Of a DNA stretch of 64,000 nucleotides, positions 1 to 9,795 are shown one piece after another. The stretch is from Trichuris trichiura (lineage: Eukaryota > Nematoda > Enoplea > Trichinellida > Trichuridae). Under the pieces are notes generated by a model. The model saw only the letters and a list, made by a program, of their open reading frames with translations. It made no database searches and had not been told where the DNA came from. The translations under genes and the position numbers were made by a program. How positions within the stretch are numbered: position 1 is the stretch's first letter; every line of letters starts with the position of its first letter. The DNA lies in the NCBI GenBank assembly GCA_037903355.1, contig JBAJFE010000026.1, positions 1,860,001 through 1,924,000 of the forward strand, written 5' to 3'.

Positions 1-381
1 GAAGGTGAAAGAAGCAAAGACGATTAAGTCGCAGCACGTTTCACTAAATACTCTGAAAGTTTAATCTAACAAAGCCTTCTATTCACTTATTTTACCAATT
101 TGACCAAATGAGAATGTTTGAAAGTGCCTTGAAAATAAATCTTACACATTTTTACACTAATGGAGCGAATGAAGCTAAAATAAAGGGTAACATTGAAAGG
201 TAGTTTCTGCTAGCGGCCACACGTGTTCTCATGAATGATATCTAGATGTTGTCCGTTTTAATCAGATGCAATTGTAATAAGATGGACTGGAAGCTTAAGG
301 GGTCAACCTTCCTTCGCTCAAAATTACCTCTGAAGCTTTGAATTCATCTTATTATATTTATATTAATACTTTTCTTGTTAG

Positions 382-1256
382 GTATGCGTACGAAAGTTGG
401 CTTGGAATGATGAGCGTGTCAGATTTCTACGCAATCAGAATTATATTCAGTGGCCTCGTAGTGTGGACTTATTTTGAGCATTTCCCGCTTAGTGCTAGTA
501 AACTGCCTTTCTGGTTAACTTTTGACTACGTCAGTATGGTTCTTATGGCTTACCTATTTGCAGGGATATATGTAAAGGTATTTATTTCGAAAAAACGTGG
601 CAGCACTTTAGCGAATGGCAAATGGAATTGCGTGTTTCAGCAGCGATTTCATTTATCTTACTCAGCAGAGGTGACTTTCCCTCGAAGAAGTGATTTAAAG
701 CACGATGATGGCATCCAGCGATGAATGACGCTTTTTTGCTTGCACTGCGCTGCATCAGCTGGGGGCTGCTTGAATTGAAACAAATAACCACAGGAAGTTT
801 GAGGTTTGAATATTTAAAACTGGGACTGTCCTAACTGAGTAAATATGGATCATAGACTGGGAGAGACTCAAACCTGATGTTTACAATAAAAAAGAAAAAT
901 TTTGACAGATTGAGTGAGCGGCAATCGCCAGCATATCTGCTTTGTCTCACCGCTGGCATTATGGAAAATGCTGAATCAGATCTAGGTCATATTGAAGTCT
1001 CGGCCATAGATGTTCATGAAAATTCAAAATGCGGTCGCCGTAAGTACTTGAAAAATTTAGTTTTCAGTGAAAGGTAAACTTCATGGATGAACAGAACAGA
1101 AATGGAAATTGTCTACCATACCGAGACGAGAATTCAAAATGTCATTTTCATTGTACTGGAATGTCAATACTAAGTCAGAACATCCTCTTCTAAAAGCTTT
1201 ACATTCTATTCAGCATTTTCTTAGCCGAAAAAATAGTTGTTTCGCCTTATACGTTG
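382..1256 (+). CDS. Partial unrecognised gene, three candidate exons, first one hydrophobic
   Basis: Candidate exons are 382-571, 909-1039 and 1095-1256. The first follows a TTGTTAG acceptor, ends at GTAAAG, and encodes about 63 residues with two hydrophobic stretches, so it is probably membrane-spanning. The second follows TTTGACAG and ends at GTAAGT. The third follows GAACAG and ends at GTAAGT, with phases 2 and 3 matching (one carried base, then two). Exons 1 and 2 do not join in phase, so an unseen exon probably lies between 572 and 908. No family was recognised. The 5' end is outside the window or unseen, and downstream exons were not found; the retrotransposon starts about 390 bp after the last donor. 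The calls rest only on open frame plus good splice sites, so the gene could also be a decayed copy. Confidence 0.35.
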
Positions 1257-1647
1257 GTAAGTATTAGTATTCAAATTATAGTAACCTGAGCATCATTAAA
1301 TCTTTAATGCCTTCTCAACGGAGCAGTGCAGTATCTTGAATATTAGCTGGCTCGCTGCAGGCAAAATGAGAATGCCGAAAAATTGAGTAAACTTAATAAA
1401 AACGTTACAATTTTCTCACAAACCTCTACCGGCAGAAATTTCGAGTACTGTTTTAATGTTCAAAGTGCTTTTGTGGGCTTAGTGTGATTGAGTCCTGTAA
1501 TTTTGCTGTATACTTACAGTACATTTTCTCTCGCTGTAATTCTCTTTCAAGCCGAAGAAATAAAATATCCGAAATTGCACAAGCGATGCTGTGATGTTCA
1601 TAGCATCTAAATTTCTCATCTGTAAACTTGATGTTAACTTTAATACT

Positions 1648-1894
1648 TGTTATTTCACAGCTCCAGTACACGAAACTCTTTATTCAAGCTAACTCGGACA
1701 GACACAATAACAACGACAACACCAAAACCCCCCGTAGTACGCTTATATCGCAATTGCCCACGCACTTCTCGACCGCGCCAGCTTCTGTCTGCGCTGCGTG
1801 ACTTACCCTATCAACTCTGCCATCTGCTCGGCCATCTGCTCAGCCACCCACTCTTTTCTGTCCTCCAATAGTGAGAGCATCATTCTAAAGCACA
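1648..1894 (-). repeat. 3' LTR of the retrotransposon
   Basis: This is the downstream LTR in element orientation, the same 247-bp length as its partner. The matching TATAAG box lies at plus 1742-1747 and AATAAA at plus 1679-1684. About eight substitutions separate it from the 5' LTR. Confidence 0.92.
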
Positions 1895-1903
1895 TGCCCC
1901 CCT
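1895..1903 (-). other. Polypurine tract of the retrotransposon
   Basis: Read on the minus strand this is AGGGGGGCA directly before the TG of the 3' LTR, the expected site and composition of the plus-strand primer for reverse transcription. Confidence 0.75.
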
Positions 1904-1908
1904 GATTT

Positions 1909-4782
1909 CTAATCACAAACTGAGCAACCTCTTTGCTGGCGAATTCTCCTCGAGCGACGTAGTTGTGGTGCCGGTGAGTCTGTGCCCTGATCTGCGCTCC
2001 GCGTTTGTTCGGGGCGCTCCCCTGATTCGTAAAGGTGCACCGGTGGTGCTGCATTTACGTTCGAATCTCGTATCGGCACGCGAATGAGTAGCGGTTCCTC
2101 GACTTCATCTTCGGTGCTGTGAGTGCCGTTCTGTCGATCCGGTGGCGGTGCCCGGCGACGGACATCTCGCACATGCCGCGGTATTCCGTCTATTTTCACT
2201 GCTTGATCGGACAAGACGTTTGTAACAATCCCTTCTTTGTATCGCGTGTCACATCTTCCCGCTGGCGGTCGTGTCCATACTTCATCGCCAACATTGTACC
2301 TGTTGCGTATGTCTTGGTTAGTACGGATAACGGGGTCTACGTCTCGTACCCGCATGAGATATCGATAAATCATATTCGCTGGGGCTGTGGCTGCCGTGCG
2401 GTCGTCTCGCGGCGTGACGTTGTATAAATATACTGCCTCGCGCACCGAACAATTCTTCCTGGCTGCGATTACTTTTATCGTTCGGTGGCATCTTTCGACA
2501 ATGCCATTTCCAGATGGTACGTAAGCACATCTGAATTTAACGCGAACGCTCCAGCGATTGAGGAAGTCAGCGAAGGTTCGACTCTGAAACGCAGTGTCAT
2601 TATCAGTCAGTATTTCGTCGGGCGCCCCACGTTCAAAAAATATAGTTTCCAACTGGTCTATAACCTCGGCAGTGGTGCGAAACCTTAGCGGACGCCATAT
2701 CGAGAAGCGCGAAGGTCCACAGTCAATCACGGTTAAGAGTTTTCCTCTACAATGGGCAAAGTCCATCGCAATTCTATGCCATATTCTGCCTACCTCCAGT
2801 TGTCCATGTTTCCACTTTGCAGGCGCTGGGTCGATTGATTGACAGACATCACAATTGCTGATCACCTGCCTTACGGATCGTTTAGATATTGCCGGGTTAC
2901 GCCGTCTGGCAAAGTAAAGTGTTTTCCTCAGTCCCGAGTGGCCTGCATTGTGGTGAACCTCAGCGATCAGCTGGTCGATCTCTTGATCCGACGCTGATGC
3001 ACATGCTGGCACAGTGAACGAATCCTTCGGTGCTGTCCACCGGCGTGGTACGCGGGTCAGAACATCTGCTTTGTTTGCCGCCGACGGCACCAATGTAACT
3101 GAAAACTGCAGTTCGTATTCTTCAACCAATGCAAGTATAGTACCCACGCGGCGCCGAATAAGCATTTCATTCGCGGCCTTTGTCTTTAAACGGGCTTTTC
3201 CAGACAAACCATCAGTGAGCCAACGCCGAACCGTCAGAGAGTCCGTCATTAATTCAACCTGCTTCATGCGCCAAGAAATGGCTAGGTTCAGACCTTTAAT
3301 TGCCGCGTCCAGTTCCGCCATATTTATGTGGCAAGCATCCTCTGGGCGTAACCATGCGGCGTCCTCAACAACGGCTCCATTTACTTCTAGCACCGCGCCT
3401 ATCGCCAAGGTACTTGCATCAACCCATAGCTTGGCTTTGTCTCCTGCGACTGCCCAACATCTACGTGCCGGGTCCCGGTTCTTAACAGCATCAGCGACTT
3501 CGGCGAGCTGTTCGCGAATGCGGTCGTCATCGATGGGTTCGTCCCAGTTCGCGGTTGCAGTATTTGCTTCTCTTTTAATAAAGGCCACTGCCGTCCTCAG
3601 CCAACTGCACACCGGGTAGTGGCCTATTAGCTCGCCGCAGTAGGAAAATATCGTCCTGCGCGTCAACCGCTTTGGCAACGTACTGACTTTGGCTCCTCTT
3701 GTCCACGTGAGGCCAGTATGCGTTCTGCTGACCTGCAAGCCTAAAACATGAGCCCCGTCAGCTATTCGTTCCGGCGCTTTCGATATCAGCCCATAATCTG
3801 CCAAATGCAGCTTTACGCGACTCGCCTTCACGACGTTTTCGTTAACGAAAATGTCGTCTATGTATGCGGAAGTAGCTCTTCGGATGTCGTTATCTCGAGA
3901 TAACACGCAGTTAACCACAGCAGTCATAATTACGGGTGCTACATTCAATCCGAACCCAAGTCGAGTAAGGCAATATCTCCTGCCGTCGAGCATAACAGTT
4001 TGATAGGGCCACAACGACTTATCTATGTGTATCTGTAGGTAAGCTTGTTTCAAATCCAGGATAGAAACGTTTTCGCCCTGTCGCCGCCATTCTCGCAGTT
4101 TATGTGCACAAACGTCACTGTTCCCGGTAAATGCAGCAATATGAGTATTCAGTTCACGAAAGTCCAGTACAGGACGGACCTTGCCTTTACTTCGCTGGGT
4201 GACTGCCAGAAGCGGAATGAGCGCTTTCGCCGGGCCTAATTCCTCCTCATTGTAGGGCACTAACCAACCGTTGCGTACCCACCTGTTCAATTCCTCCCTA
4301 TAGGGCTTCCGAATGCCCGCTGCCGACGTGTACTCTTCTCGTGTATTACATAACTGGGCAGGAGCCGAACCGTTGGACCATTTCCATGCTGCGGTCCAAA
4401 CGTGAGTAACCGGATCATAAGTAGCGAAAAAGTCGTTTCTGTCAATGTGAATCCTGGCGTCGGCGCTGGCGCATATCGCGGGGTTTCCCTGACCAACTCG
4501 CACTCGTCCTTCACCATCCACCGTCACTCCCCCGAGAGCTATTATTCCGCTCATGCCAATAATAAAATCGAGATTTAGCGGTCTTTTCGGGGAGATAATC
4601 GCCTCCACCATAACTGTAGGTCCACAGGGCAGTTCCAAGCTCACGGAGCCGATGCCAATACAACGCAACAGTTCCCCGCTCACCGTAGTTATGTTAACTC
4701 GTTGCCTCCGCCATCTCGCGCAACAAGCGGAATATGCAATACACCTGGTACAGCCCGTGTCTACAAGGGCACGGCGCTGCAC
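1909..4782 (-). CDS. pol: Retrotransposon Pol: protease, reverse transcriptase, RNase H, integrase
   Basis: 957 residues from 4782, but that first codon is GTG and the frame stays open well upstream into gag. The protein is therefore probably made as Gag-Pol by a -1 shift, although no canonical X-XXY-YYZ heptamer was seen at the gag end. Visible sites: aspartic protease DTG near residue 9; reverse transcriptase YIDD near 306; RNase H WVDAS near 451 with the later E, D and NKAD acidic residues; integrase HHCC zinc finger near 606-650; and a D,D35E core with D near 673, D near 725 and E near 761. All catalytic residues are present and there is no internal stop, so this looks functional. It makes cDNA from element RNA and inserts it into the genome. 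Its stop lies just inside the polypurine tract and 3' LTR. Confidence 0.92.
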   Translation of the reverse strand: MQRRALVDTGCTRCIAYSACCARWRRQRVNITTVSGELLRCIGIGSVSLELPCGPTVMVEAIISPKRPLNLDFIIGMSGIIALGGVTVDGEGRVRVGQGNPAICASADARIHIDRNDFFATYDPVTHVWTAAWKWSNGSAPAQLCNTREEYTSAAGIRKPYREELNRWVRNGWLVPYNEEELGPAKALIPLLAVTQRSKGKVRPVLDFRELNTHIAAFTGNSDVCAHKLREWRRQGENVSILDLKQAYLQIHIDKSLWPYQTVMLDGRRYCLTRLGFGLNVAPVIMTAVVNCVLSRDNDIRRATSAYIDDIFVNENVVKASRVKLHLADYGLISKAPERIADGAHVLGLQVSRTHTGLTWTRGAKVSTLPKRLTRRTIFSYCGELIGHYPVCSWLRTAVAFIKREANTATANWDEPIDDDRIREQLAEVADAVKNRDPARRCWAVAGDKAKLWVDASTLAIGAVLEVNGAVVEDAAWLRPEDACHINMAELDAAIKGLNLAISWRMKQVELMTDSLTVRRWLTDGLSGKARLKTKAANEMLIRRRVGTILALVEEYELQFSVTLVPSAANKADVLTRVPRRWTAPKDSFTVPACASASDQEIDQLIAEVHHNAGHSGLRKTLYFARRRNPAISKRSVRQVISNCDVCQSIDPAPAKWKHGQLEVGRIWHRIAMDFAHCRGKLLTVIDCGPSRFSIWRPLRFRTTAEVIDQLETIFFERGAPDEILTDNDTAFQSRTFADFLNRWSVRVKFRCAYVPSGNGIVERCHRTIKVIAARKNCSVREAVYLYNVTPRDDRTAATAPANMIYRYLMRVRDVDPVIRTNQDIRNRYNVGDEVWTRPPAGRCDTRYKEGIVTNVLSDQAVKIDGIPRHVRDVRRRAPPPDRQNGTHSTEDEVEEPLLIRVPIRDSNVNAAPPVHLYESGERPEQTRSADQGTDSPAPQLRRSRRIRQQRGCSVCD

Positions 4783-4820
4783 ACCATTGACGTTGATCTT
4801 TATGACTGGAAGCGCCTTGG

Positions 4821-5624
4821 TTAGATTTGGGAGGGGGACGGTGCTGATCTTCCCTCCCCATTGTCGTTTCCCTGCCGCCTGGGGCTGCCTGACGCGGGCA
4901 GATCGCGACTCTGCTTCCGCTGCTGTCCATAAGGCTGATCATCGTGGCTACCAGTTCTTCGGAAAGAGTTTGAGCTGCGGTTGCGAGTTAAACAGTCCCT
5001 GGCGAGATGATTTGCCCCACCACAGGCATAGCATCGTATTGCTCCGTTCCTTGGCGTACCTTTGGAGATCATGCATGGCTCTCCAGACGCCAGGCCTGCA
5101 TCCAGCTTGCTGATAGAGGAGTTGTTTGTCAGAACTGCGCGGGCTCGCGTAACCAACTGAGTTAGACTGAACTCTTCTATTCGCGACCCTGCCCTCAGGA
5201 GCTGACGAACCTCGTCTGGTAGACCTGTGACGAACGCACACGACAACTGTCTCTCTGATGCACCTCCAAACAGTGACGCCAATCTCTGCAAATCTGCCAC
5301 GAACACGTCCGGAAGTTCACCAGGGTTGAGCCTTCTCGTGATGAATTGTTCATAGGCGACGAATTGGTCTACTTCGAAAGCAGCCAGCAGGGACTTCTTT
5401 AGTTTTTCCACATTCTCCTTGTCTTCAGCAGGCAACTGTAGGTACACAGCTAGGGCGCCACCGCTTAAGCGCAGCGGAATAACGGTAGCGACGTCACTCA
5501 CCGCGCGTAATTTGCAGACCAATTCCACTTCTGTCAGCCAGTCAGCGATGGACTGGCCAGGCGATCCGTCAAACTCAGGAATGAGCTTCACATCCAGCAG
5601 TCCGTCTACTGCATGCGCCTCCAT
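4821..5624 (-). CDS. gag: Retrotransposon Gag with one CCHC zinc knuckle
   Basis: Encodes about 267 residues: the structural protein that packages element RNA. The first ~190 residues look like a retrotransposon capsid (helical, W at the WL..VE motif, followed by the Q-F-I-T-R-R-L motif region). A CX2CX4HX4C knuckle (CYACGGANHLARDC) lies near residues 198-211 and is followed by an Arg/Ser/Gln-rich nucleic-acid-binding tail. I chose the ATG at 5624 because the in-frame extension upstream (to 5663) runs into the LTR. The chosen start is only 15 nt from the LTR edge, an unusually short leader. The C-terminal part overlaps the open pol frame, which lies in the -1 frame. Confidence 0.85.
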   Translation of the reverse strand: MEAHAVDGLLDVKLIPEFDGSPGQSIADWLTEVELVCKLRAVSDVATVIPLRLSGGALAVYLQLPAEDKENVEKLKKSLLAAFEVDQFVAYEQFITRRLNPGELPDVFVADLQRLASLFGGASERQLSCAFVTGLPDEVRQLLRAGSRIEEFSLTQLVTRARAVLTNNSSISKLDAGLASGEPCMISKGTPRNGAIRCYACGGANHLARDCLTRNRSSNSFRRTGSHDDQPYGQQRKQSRDLPASGSPRRQGNDNGEGRSAPSPSQI

Positions 5625-5639
5625 AGAGCCACGATAGCT

Positions 5640-5886
5640 TGTTATTTCACAGCTCCAGTACACGAAACTCTTTATTCAAGCTAACTCGGACAGACACAAT
5701 AACAACGACCACGCCAAAACCCCCTGTAGTACGCTTATATCGCAATTGCCCACGCGCTTCTCCACCGCGTCAGCTTCCGTCTGCGCTGCGTGACTTACCT
5801 TATCAACTCTGCCATCTGCTCGGCCATCTGCTCAGCCACCCACTCTTTTCTGTCCTCCAATAGTGAGAGCATCATTCTAAAGCACA
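5640..5886 (-). repeat. 5' LTR of the retrotransposon
   Basis: This is the upstream LTR in element orientation (TG..CA ends). On the minus strand it carries a TATAAG box (plus 5734-5739) followed about 60 nt later by an AATAAA signal (plus 5671-5676). That is the expected arrangement for a promoter and polyadenylation signal around the R region. It also has an imperfect 12-bp tandem repeat of a GCCATCTGCTC motif. Confidence 0.92.
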
Positions 5887-5891
5887 ATACT

Positions 5892-8800
5892 TGAAAATAA
5901 AAGGTTCTTTCATACCTTTCGGAGGTCGCCATCACTCGAAAACTGCAGAAATTCTTTTAAGATGCTGTCAAAAACGGAGAAAGCAATTTTTTCTTTCGTT
6001 GGTCAACACTCGACGCTTCCATACTTTATTTCCATAAAAAACTTTTTTCAGTGATTTAATCATTAACTTGCCCAATTTGCAAGCAGACTATTTGGTGAGG
6101 AAATTTTTGGAAAATCATATGTATTGTCCATCGCTGTTAAATGCCTCCTACTTCCTGTGTACGAATACGTACTGCCAACTTTAAACGATTTTATTCTCAA
6201 TTTCCTATTCTGCTCTCTGTTATCAAAGTGGAACTTAAAAAGCGTGTATGATGAGCAGAACAAATCAATGAATCAGCTTTGTACTAAGAGCATTCTTGCT
6301 TTCACACAGCAAGTTTTGAGACTATGTTAAAATTTTTTCGCTTTTTATTAACATCTACTTTACTTGGATACAATGGAGTGCTGTTTTCATCCCGGGGAAA
6401 GGTTGCTAATTAAATTAACGCTCAGAAACTCAGCTGAGTAACACACGTGGCGTTGGTAAAACGATTAAAAGCTTTTCCGCTGCTATTCCCAACCAGAACA
6501 TTGTAACGTTATTTCATTGGCTTCTGCACCCGGTAATGAATGAATCCATTGTTGTTTCCATGTATTCTAGGTCAACCAGAAAACTGTCGCTAAAATGTAA
6601 ATTTAAATTTGCTACCTAACGGAAATAAACGCTGCGTTTCAAAAAAGCTAAAAGGCAAAGAATTTGACATGTTCACATTTATTTTTAATTTTCCGCGCTC
6701 ATCGCACATCATTTGAATTGGTGCCAGAATAAACAGGTTACGGGAAAGAATACACGTGCACCTTTGGATTGATTATTTGCAGCCTACGTCACCAGTAAAC
6801 TGTCCAGCTTTTCGAGGGAGCTCAGGGGGGTATATACGAGAAAAAAAAAGCTTTGCGCTTACACAATCGTTGATACGCCGCTGACGCCAAGCGAAATAAA
6901 GGTAGGTTTTTTGGTCTTTTAGTCACTTCTAACGATAACCTAGCAACGATACTCTTGTTCTCGTAATGCAAACGACGTCTTGACAATTCTTGTTCATTCT
7001 ATATCTGCGGATCGTCATTGGTAACGACAGTTTAGTTTAAACTTTGTTGGTGCACCTCTTGCATGACAACAACTGTGAAAACTAACGGCCAGTTAAAATG
7101 GATAAGCATTAACCCCAATGGAAATTTGGTAGGGCAGATGCACAGACGATTCACAGTTTCCAAAAGTTTCAGTCTTACGTTTATATTTTAATTCTTTGTG
7201 ATTTCCTACGGGATTGGCCTTTTAAACCTTAAAGGTTTTATCGGAAATCATAGTTAACGTATTCGAGCCCTTCGGGTCATCCTTGTCCACCCGTCAGCAA
7301 GGCGAAAAAATGTGAATATTATTGGTTAACGCGACTTCAATGGACGCATTAATCATATCAGCTTAAAAGGAAAAATGGAATCAATAATGTAGATTCGACA
7401 AAATATGGGTAATAAGCTTTTAACGAGTTTTTACGTTTTCGCAAATGCGGTAAAGTGTGCGTTGAAAACACGAATAATCCTCGAAGGAAAATATTCAATT
7501 TTACCCGACTGGCCAATGCTGACCACGCTGTTTTCATAATTACAAAAGAGTACGACGAATAAGGCAGCATTATCAATAAAAAAAATACTACAGTTTTGCA
7601 TGAGTAACGCTTATAAATCCTTAAACATTTCACTTAACGCGGGAATGCGTCAAATGGTTGGTTTTTCTTTGTTACGCCTTAAAACAGCTCAGTCCTATAA
7701 AAATGAACGCCTCCAACCTTTTTACCTATTGTCCAAATGTTAAGGTGAATAGATGTTTTTCACTCTGCACGATAATGTACGATTGAGAAGTTTTGATGAG
7801 CGTGAAAACTATATTCCTTCACTTTTGAATAAAACATTAAGAAAGGGACAAATCTTACAATCTTTCTTTTTCAAATACTGACAGTATGTACCTGAGGGTT
7901 TTTACTGTCTCAAACTAAGTACAATGAAAACTTGACAGACCAAATTAAGTTGGGGTGGTTGTCTGCGCTAAATATGAAACTATTATCATATATTTAACGT
8001 TTAGAACGGGTAGAAAAGTGGATGAACGTAGTCAATGACCCATGAGTTCATGATGTGACTAGGCGGAGAACAGATTTGACAGTGTCAGTTAACAATGCTG
8101 AGTTGACAAGCGAATCACGTGAAGTTGACGATAGACAACTGGATGGTTTCATGTGAGTATTGGAGGAGAAGTTCAGAATTTTCTGACAATTAGAGAAATG
8201 TATTCCGCAAGCAGCTGACTGTTCAAAGCGAAACAGTCTACACTTCTTGTTTACGTATCCCATGAATTCTTAAAATATTCTGTAGTGTACTTGTTAATGA
8301 TAAAGGTTAGCCACTTATCGATCAAATACCGTTTGATTATTGAATGTTTATTCCATTGTCGGTGTGCGAGAACGCTCGAACATCGGTTACCTATATCCCC
8401 AAGTAAGGAGCGGCAAAAGTCTTCTTTGATCATGATCGCCAACTTGTAATATCAAATATGTAATGTCAGCTTCGGAAAGGCAGAGATTGAGACCATATTT
8501 TAAAATTACTTCTGCTTATCTGCAGTTTTGTTCATTATTTGATCAGTCGATATGAAAAGCTGAAATGAGCGAATGTGGACCAAACTTTCAGTCGAATTGT
8601 CCAACCATTCCGCTGGAAAAGTGCCCCAAACTATCCGACTGTGAACGGAGAAGAGTTGTTTTTTCAAAGAAGTCATTAATTCAGTTCTTCACATTTCAAG
8701 GCAGCGACCAATTCGGACTAAAAGTAATATTTTGTACTTATGATAATGGGTATTGTGGTGCTGCCGAAAAATCACATGACTTTAGAGAATAACGACTTCG

Positions 8801-9795
8801 GTTTAAAATAACTAGTTCTGTCGTGAACCTGTACTGCTTGAGGAACAGACGTACTACCAGTACGCTGACAAACTTTCTATCAAAAATGATACAAATGATA
8901 AATTCATCGTATCGCAGTACTGCACCCACCCGGAGGCTTCTTTTGTTACCTGTAGCGCATGTCTGCGCGGAAACAAAAACTGACACTCGCTGTCTAGCGA
9001 ACACTGCACTTTCCAAAGTAATCATAAATTTAGGCAAACTGAATGGCAGCAAAGTTTCCAGCAGAAGAAACATGTTTTCCATTTTTCATAATCATTAAGT
9101 CATTTCAACGGTGAGATTGATTTGCAAGTCAACATTTCCATACATACAAACTAGCGGAAACTGGTCGGGTGCTTTAAGTTTTCCGAACGTGCACTGATTA
9201 AAGCGATCAGGAACTCTACAAACGTGCACTGATGGCCATTGTTCGACGGCAGTACATATTTGAAAGTCCATTGCAAAATTTCAACAGAGAAAACGGATAA
9301 AGTTTAAATGCAAGTACTGCCGACTGTTTAGATAAAAAAATTTTGTTTATTGGTTCTACGTAATGCAAATCCCTCTTAAAAAAAAGCAATTCGTGATTAT
9401 TTAATTGACTTAGGGTCAAACATGTAATCATGAAATTACTAAACGTTGAAAATACCGCTCGTGTCAACCAATGGGAGTATGAACGCGTAATTCAATTTAC
9501 CAGAACCTAAATATTCATATAAGCGGTTTGCCGTTCAGTCTAATTTCATCTTCAACCATGAAGATAAAATCCTTTGCCATTATTCATCTGTTTTAACGAC
9601 AACGTCAGTAGGTGCAAATAAGCAATTAGAAATTTTCATAAGCCAATGATTGATCGATTACCTGTCAGATATGTGCCAGTTGAATAACTATAACTAAGAA
9701 TGCGCGCATGCCGTAGTTCATTTTCTGTGTCAGTGTTCAGTGACGAGGTCACTTTTACTCATTCATTTGCTTCGCTTGATTATAATTGAGTCTCA
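5892..9795. other. Intergenic, no gene recognised
   Basis: AT-rich sequence between the retrotransposon and the SLC36-type gene. The open frames here are short, start mostly at non-ATG codons, lack paired splice signals and match no family I know. No tRNA or structured repeat was recognised. The last few hundred bases presumably hold the transporter promoter. Confidence 0.5.

Larger units (their letters stand above)
1643..5891 (-). mobile_element. Complete Ty3/Gypsy-type LTR retrotransposon
   Basis: Two 247-bp direct repeats (1648-1894 and 5640-5886) start TG and end CA on each strand and are flanked by the 5-bp target duplication ATACT (1643-1647 and 5887-5891). Between them, on the minus strand, lie gag and a pol with protease, reverse transcriptase, RNase H and integrase in that order, which is the Ty3/Gypsy domain order. 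A polypurine tract borders the 3' LTR. By eye the LTRs differ at about eight positions (roughly 97% identity), and neither ORF has an internal stop, so the insertion looks fairly recent and possibly still mobile. The inserted unit is 4,239 bp from LTR edge to LTR edge. Confidence 0.93.

Noticed and set aside
3014..3619. 201-codon plus-strand open frame
   Set aside because: It is antisense to the retrotransposon RNase H and integrase region, begins inside pol, and looks like a shadow of that frame.
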